Of a stretch of DNA of 64,000 nucleotides, positions 59,201 through 64,000 are shown piece by piece. Under the pieces are notes generated by a model. That model saw nothing but the letters and a program-made list of their open reading frames with translations, was not told where the DNA came from and ran no database searches. Position 1 is the stretch's first letter, and each line of letters begins with the position of its first letter. Both the position numbers and the translations under genes were made by a program. The DNA comes from Fistularia commersonii. Taxonomy: Eukaryota; Chordata; Actinopteri; Syngnathiformes; Fistulariidae. The DNA lies in the NCBI GenBank assembly GCA_037954325.1, contig JBBMNZ010000013.1, positions 9,420,501 to 9,484,500 of the forward strand, in the 5' to 3' direction.

Positions 59201-62200
59201 CGGAGGATGGTCTGCTGAGAAACTGGAATGCACAGTTAACTTACTGGATTCTGTGGGACTGTGGTATTTCCCCAAACACAAGGCTGCCAATAATAATGCA
59301 AAATGAATAAATAAACACATTAAATACATTATGTAAAGACTTTGATGAGAAGAAAGTTATGTTTTATGCTTCAATGGAATATTGATGTTCTGACCATCAG
59401 CACTGTGGCAGACTTTTATGAACTTGTATCTAACTGTGTCCCGCAATAGAATTCGGTTCAAGGACATTTTTTAGTGATCTTGGTAATATGAAATGATGTA
59501 AGTGAAACCAGATATTCCACTTAGTAATGCCAAGTTATGCCTATGCAAAAAAGAAACCTCATTCCCCTCTTAAATAAATGATCGCAATTCAATTAATTTG
59601 ACAGTCTGATGCAGCTTACTTTACCATCCCTCAATGTAAACAGCATGCACCAAACTTAAATTGAGTTTAAATTAGTTGAATTTTTCCAACTAACTTCCAG
59701 TCTGAATGTAAAAGGAACCAAGGCACTTTTTAAAATTCTTTTCATCCACCTGGATGAAGGACTCTACGAAAAACGATTATTTTTTCCTGTCGATCTGCGC
59801 ATTCTCAAAGAGACGTGGCATTGAGGTCAATGGGACTGATATTGACGTTATCAATTACACCAGTATTAAACCACAATGTTGTGTAAGAATTTCAGTTTTT
59901 TGCTGTGTTTTATTAGTTTCTCCCAGTTCTGGTCTACCTAGTTCTCATCCGTTTCTATGCTCTCCTCACCCAATCTGCCCCCTACCTTGTTGTGTTTTCT
60001 ACACCTTTCTCCTCTAATAAATAAGATCTTCCACAGTGTATTTCTCTTTTTGGCAGATCCTCGTTTTTGTCTGCCTTCTTGGTTTCCCCCCTTTTTTGAA
60101 GCCAGCCAGCTCTGCTATCATTTTTTTATTGCCTCTTATTTTCCCTGGAGACCTTTGTATTTTGACTTTGGAATAAACTTCAGAAGACTCCTGCATCTAC
60201 CACCATTTTAACATTTGTGCTAGATTTTTGATTTCCTGAAACTCTTCCAATTATTTACTGCAAAAACCAATACATTTATAGTCAAGTTATTTCAAGCAAA
60301 TCCACAACAGGATTCCTACATTTAATAAAGTCATTGTTGCAGTTCCATCTTTGTCACAGCATCATGCCGAAACCTTTTTTGTGTTGAATATCCATGGGGC
60401 TTTAGTCTGTGTGAATATTCATGCTCAGTATCAAAAGAAAACTGGGTTCAATAGTTCCCAACAGAACTATAAAAATGCTAATAACTTTCCAGAAATAGAT
60501 CTCTGACATTAACAAGTATTCAGAACTGCTGCTCAAAGCTACCCACATAATGGTGTTGTTACAGTAATCACACTTTACACTTCAGCACACAGATATTGAT
60601 CTGCTGTTAAGAAGTACCTCAGTCCTACATGTTCCTGGCATGTTGCTTGACTGTATGTTATGATCTGCATGGCTTTTAAAGCTTTCTGTGAAGCACAAGT
60701 GCAAATCAGGTTCTATTTTTGTTTTTTTTCCCCACAGGCAACCTGGCTGTTTCTTCCTGTCTAAGTGTTTGTAACAAGACAACCTGTTGGACCGTCTGTA
60801 CACAAGTATATCTTCATTTACAAGCAAAGTGGGTAAATATTTTTATCTATCTTCAAATATGCGCTGAATTTTAATTCACTAAATGACACAAATTGAAATC
60901 TATCATGTCACATTTTCCTTGAGTTTCATTCCCTTATAAATTCAATTGCCAGCTCGTATCTTGTAACTTTCCGATGAATTTATGCAACTTTTAATTACCA
61001 TGACTATCTTCCTATTAGCAGCAGGATGTTAGATGTATGGTGGTTTGCAGTAGTTTGGTATTCATTACATCAAGGCAATAGTTTAATCTAATCATGCTGT
61101 TTTTGTTTAGTTTTTCTTTTTTTTTTTACAAATATTTTCACACTGCTTTAACCGAAATGGAACAGCCATATGATATAGTTGATATGTGACACTATCTATC
61201 TGCGCCGCTAGTTGTCGTGAAAGGGAGGTGCACCCTCAGTCGAACTGTTGGCGCTGAGAGACGGCCGCCATTGAATCAAAACTGTTGAATTACGCTTTCT
61301 GAAAGAGCTTAATTCTGAGAGCAAGTTACCCTTGACTCTAATTGTTACTCTGCAGAACCCCAGCTTGTCACAATATTACTCATTTGAGCACCTTTTGGTT
61401 TGTATCTGTGTGTGCCAGGTGTTATTGTAAGGCATTGACAAGACTAAGGGATTTCTGCACATATCAAGTTACATTCCATCTGATTGTCAATGAAAAGTTT
61501 ATTTAACAGCTGGTATCCATGGAGTTGCATTAACAGCAAATAAAATATCTATTCTCTCTCAGTGCCCCTTAATCCTCCCCAACTGCACATATTCCCTTTG
61601 GTTGATTCCAATCTGATTAGAGGTAAATTCTTTTCAAAATCTTCATCTCATTGCAACTGGACTTGATGTTGTTCTTGATATTTTTTTTCTCTGTCAGGAT
61701 TCTTCATGATTTTGCTCTTTTTGGGGTCATTCTTTCCACAGTGCATGATAAGCCCTTTCCTAGACGAAGAACATTGCATCCACTAAAATTATGTTGAGCT
61801 TTCCTTTTATTTAGTAGAAACATCACTGGATCGGTAGTGAACTTTCCTTACTTGGTTGTGGCGATCACATTCCTTTTTTTTAGCATTACAATTTAATTAA
61901 TCGCACACTCCATTATTTAAGATTTTGTGATCCTTTTTTTTTTCTTTTTAATTTCCTGACTAGCTGGCATCTATTGAAAACATCTTTAGTAATTATAATT
62001 CTCCTCTGCCTCCCATTGTTATCAAACAAGCAACAGCTTTTCCTAAATGTCTTCACAAATTTGCTTGAGGGTTCTTCATAAACACACTTGCCATTAGAGC
62101 TGTGCCTTTTTATAGTACAATCTTATTTTCCCTCCCATCATCTTTGTCATCACCCACACCACACCCACCGACTTGTCAAATTTACAATCACATATCCGTA

Positions 62201-62596
62201 CTTCCTCCCTCCACAATTTCCCCCCTTTCTACACACGAAGCTTGCTTCCGTACATCAATGTTTTTACTATTTTGAAATGGCCTATTTTGTACGACTATTT
62301 TTATCATAACAAAATAGCTTCATATTTCAACTGTTTTGTAACTACTACAAGCATTTATTTTGTCAGTGCTAGTATTATAATTTTCTATAATGTATCATTT
62401 ATAGCAGTTCCCAATCTATCTTTGTATTCAACCAACTTATATACAGAAATGTCTCTTAATTTGCTCCTTTGACAACTCACCTCCCACTTGAATTCTCAGT
62501 CTATGATGTTAAAACACACGTCATACCGTAAGTCATTCATCTTGATAGCGCCTTCCTGATTCCTCCAAGTTTACAGCCACATCCTTACCAGCTGCA
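56288..62596. other. Intergenic DNA
   Basis: AT-rich sequence without a recognised gene. The 96-codon frame at 59016-59306 has no domain that I can name. A CpG-rich patch lies at 61193-61290. Confidence 0.5.
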
Positions 62597-62920
62597 AGAC
62601 AGCTCTGGCTCTGGGTCGGTACAGGTGGCGGCACAACCAGGTCCTCTGGAAGCTGTCAGAAGTCCTGAAGGCACGGGAAGTAGCCAAGGACTGTCCTCCA
62701 AGAACCCGGAAGCCGATCCACTTTGTTGGGCAAGGGGCAGGCAATCAGAATATCAGCCAGAGGGAGAGATCATCACTGTTAAGACCTGGATGCGACTGGA
62801 ACTTAAGAATGGACTTTGATTGGTAGCTCAAGTTCCCGCCAGAGATAACCACGACCTCACCGAGACCAGATGTCATCCTGTGGTTCCCCACAGCCAAAGT
62901 GGAGTGGGACTAGCTGCGGG
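62597..62920 (+). mobile_element. REL-type LINE fragment, second copy of a related family
   Basis: The + strand reads LGRYRWRHNQVLWKL-like sequence (about 62612-62655), PRTRKPIHFVGQGAG (about 62702-62745), and LKFPPEITTTSPRPDVILWF (about 62829-62888). These match in order the C-terminal segment of the decayed element at 10240-11990 (YQWRHDQVLQAV, SISFVCAGEKPQP, RLDMVLMTE). It is frameshifted, truncated at both sides and more GC-rich than its surroundings. Confidence 0.65.
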
Positions 62921-63480
62921 ACTGAGAGTGTCTGCTCAGTCAGAATGGCCGGATTGTTCTGCCGTGATCTTTGGAGTGTGTACCTGACCGAAATGCAAAG
63001 ATACTGAGGAGGTAAGACATTTTAAGGGGTTTATTATAAAGAAAGTAAACGGATGACTGTGCTGGATCCAATTTTCCTCTGGGGTTGCGTCACGGGAGTC
63101 TCGGGAACTAGCGAAGCCAGACGTAGAGCTCAGGACAAGAAATTTGGAGATGATGAGGATCCAGGGTTTATTTGCAAGGACATGAATGAGGAACTGCACT
63201 TGGTCCAGGTTGATTCTGGAGTCAAGAATGATCAGCTAGGAAGGGCTGAATGGACTCCAGGAAAGGGCTCCATGTGGTGGTACTCACTCTAGACAACAAT
63301 CAGGCCCCAGAGGGCTGGCAGCAGGCTCCTCTTAAGCTCAGCCTGACTAGACCTGATAATCCGTAGGTGTACACTGAAACCCAGCTGAAATCCATTCTCC
63401 TGCAGGGATGCTTCCCAATTAGATTCACTAGCTGAGGTGAAAGGAGCTGGGCACAGCCACATAACCCTAGATCCCAACAT
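62921..63480. other. GC-richer block of unknown origin
   Basis: This block follows the LINE fragment and keeps many CpGs (for example at 63085-63125) and two similar words, GGGGTTTATTATAAAG and AGGGTTTATTTGCAAG. It ends with a C/A-rich stretch at about 63475. It is likely part of a transposable element but I cannot name it. Confidence 0.35.
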
Positions 63481-64000
63481 TTCTATTCTATTCTACAGTA
63501 GTGAGGCCAACATAGCAAATACTTTCCGTCCGAGATTTCCTCTATCAAATGCATGTTTGCATCATTTGAATCTGTCACTCTTAATAATTTGTATCCTTTA
63601 AGTCATCTCATCACGAATCCTCGCCTGTCCTTCTATCTTGTCAAACATTCTTCACTTTACTGTCATATTGATTATAGATATTCCCTCACAGTGTCACAGC
63701 TACGTACACTTGCCCATTACATAGTCTGGATATTCCAAATAGAGGCTGCTGCAGTTTCTTGTTCGTTGTGAACTACTATCTACAAACTACTTAAATTCTT
63801 CACCATTTACAGTCAAACTCCCTATATTCAACTGAAGTGTCAAAGTGGTTAGTTACAGTACATCAAACAACTCCCCGGGAGACTCTGAGCTAGACTGTAC
63901 ACCATTCCTGATAACAGCTGGCTAGACTATGTATTAAGTGCATCTCTTACATGTTGCCATGTGAATCTTGTCAGCTTGTGAAAGCTGCTGTACACCATAA
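63481..64000. other. Non-coding right edge
   Basis: AT-rich sequence; nothing recognised. Confidence 0.5.

Noticed and set aside
59016..59306. 96-codon + strand open frame
   Set aside because: No recognisable family or motif, and no supporting splice sites or CpG retention. It may be chance; a conservation test would decide.
1..64000. CRISPR arrays, operons, bacterial promoters, tRNA and rRNA genes
   Set aside because: None are present by eye. The sequence is vertebrate, and the tRNA-like words at 18030 belong to the dispersed repeat tail.

Overview
The window is vertebrate genomic DNA, most likely from a ray-finned (teleost) fish. It is AT-rich and intron-dominated, has many dinucleotide microsatellites, and carries a repeat set typical of fish: RTE, L2/Rex1-like and REL-endonuclease-like LINEs, Tc1 transposons, and inverted L2-type tails. 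No prokaryotic gene organisation is present. The long open frames listed by six-frame translation are mostly antisense shadows of LINEs or simple repeats.

The only host gene I can support is the 3' portion of enox2 (ecto-NOX disulfide-thiol exchanger 2) on the + strand, 13694 to 44634. Eleven consecutive coding exons with AG/GT borders and fully compatible phases give 528 codons, through to the stop codon at 44632-44634. They encode an RRM, a charged alpha-helical and coiled-coil middle, and the C-terminal ENOX signature (HVHPFG ... TGVGASLEKRW). The first 80-odd residues must lie upstream of the window. Positions 1 to 13693 are therefore probably intron 5' of the first visible exon.

Layout. 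1-2095: 5' part of an RTE-type LINE on the - strand, with a 666-codon reading frame that runs off the left edge without a stop. 2100-13693: upstream intron, with microsatellites, a decayed LINE piece (8110-8760) and a decayed REL-endonuclease-like LINE (10240-11990). 13694-44634: enox2 exons and introns. The introns hold a diverged repeat pair (15590-17065), two oppositely oriented L2-type tails (17580-18245), a Tc1 relic (about 24320-25740), a broken RTE copy (26405-26806), another Tc1 shred (28090-28330) and a nearly complete but inactivated Tc1 element with 200-bp IR/DR ends (32810-34246). 44635-64000: 3' UTR and intergenic DNA with a (TG)n tract, a minus-strand L2/Rex1-like reverse transcriptase relic (51880-52960), an unexplained coding-like minus-strand frame (56084-56287), a CpG cluster (61193-61290) and a second REL-type LINE fragment (62597-62920).

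No convincing new biological system was found. The most notable items are the intact-looking RTE frame at the left edge, the unassigned repeat family at 15.6-17.1 kb, the unidentified minus-strand frame at 56.1 kb, and the substituted drug/quinone-site motif in this ENOX2. Family assignments rest on recognition of protein motifs by eye, with no database search.
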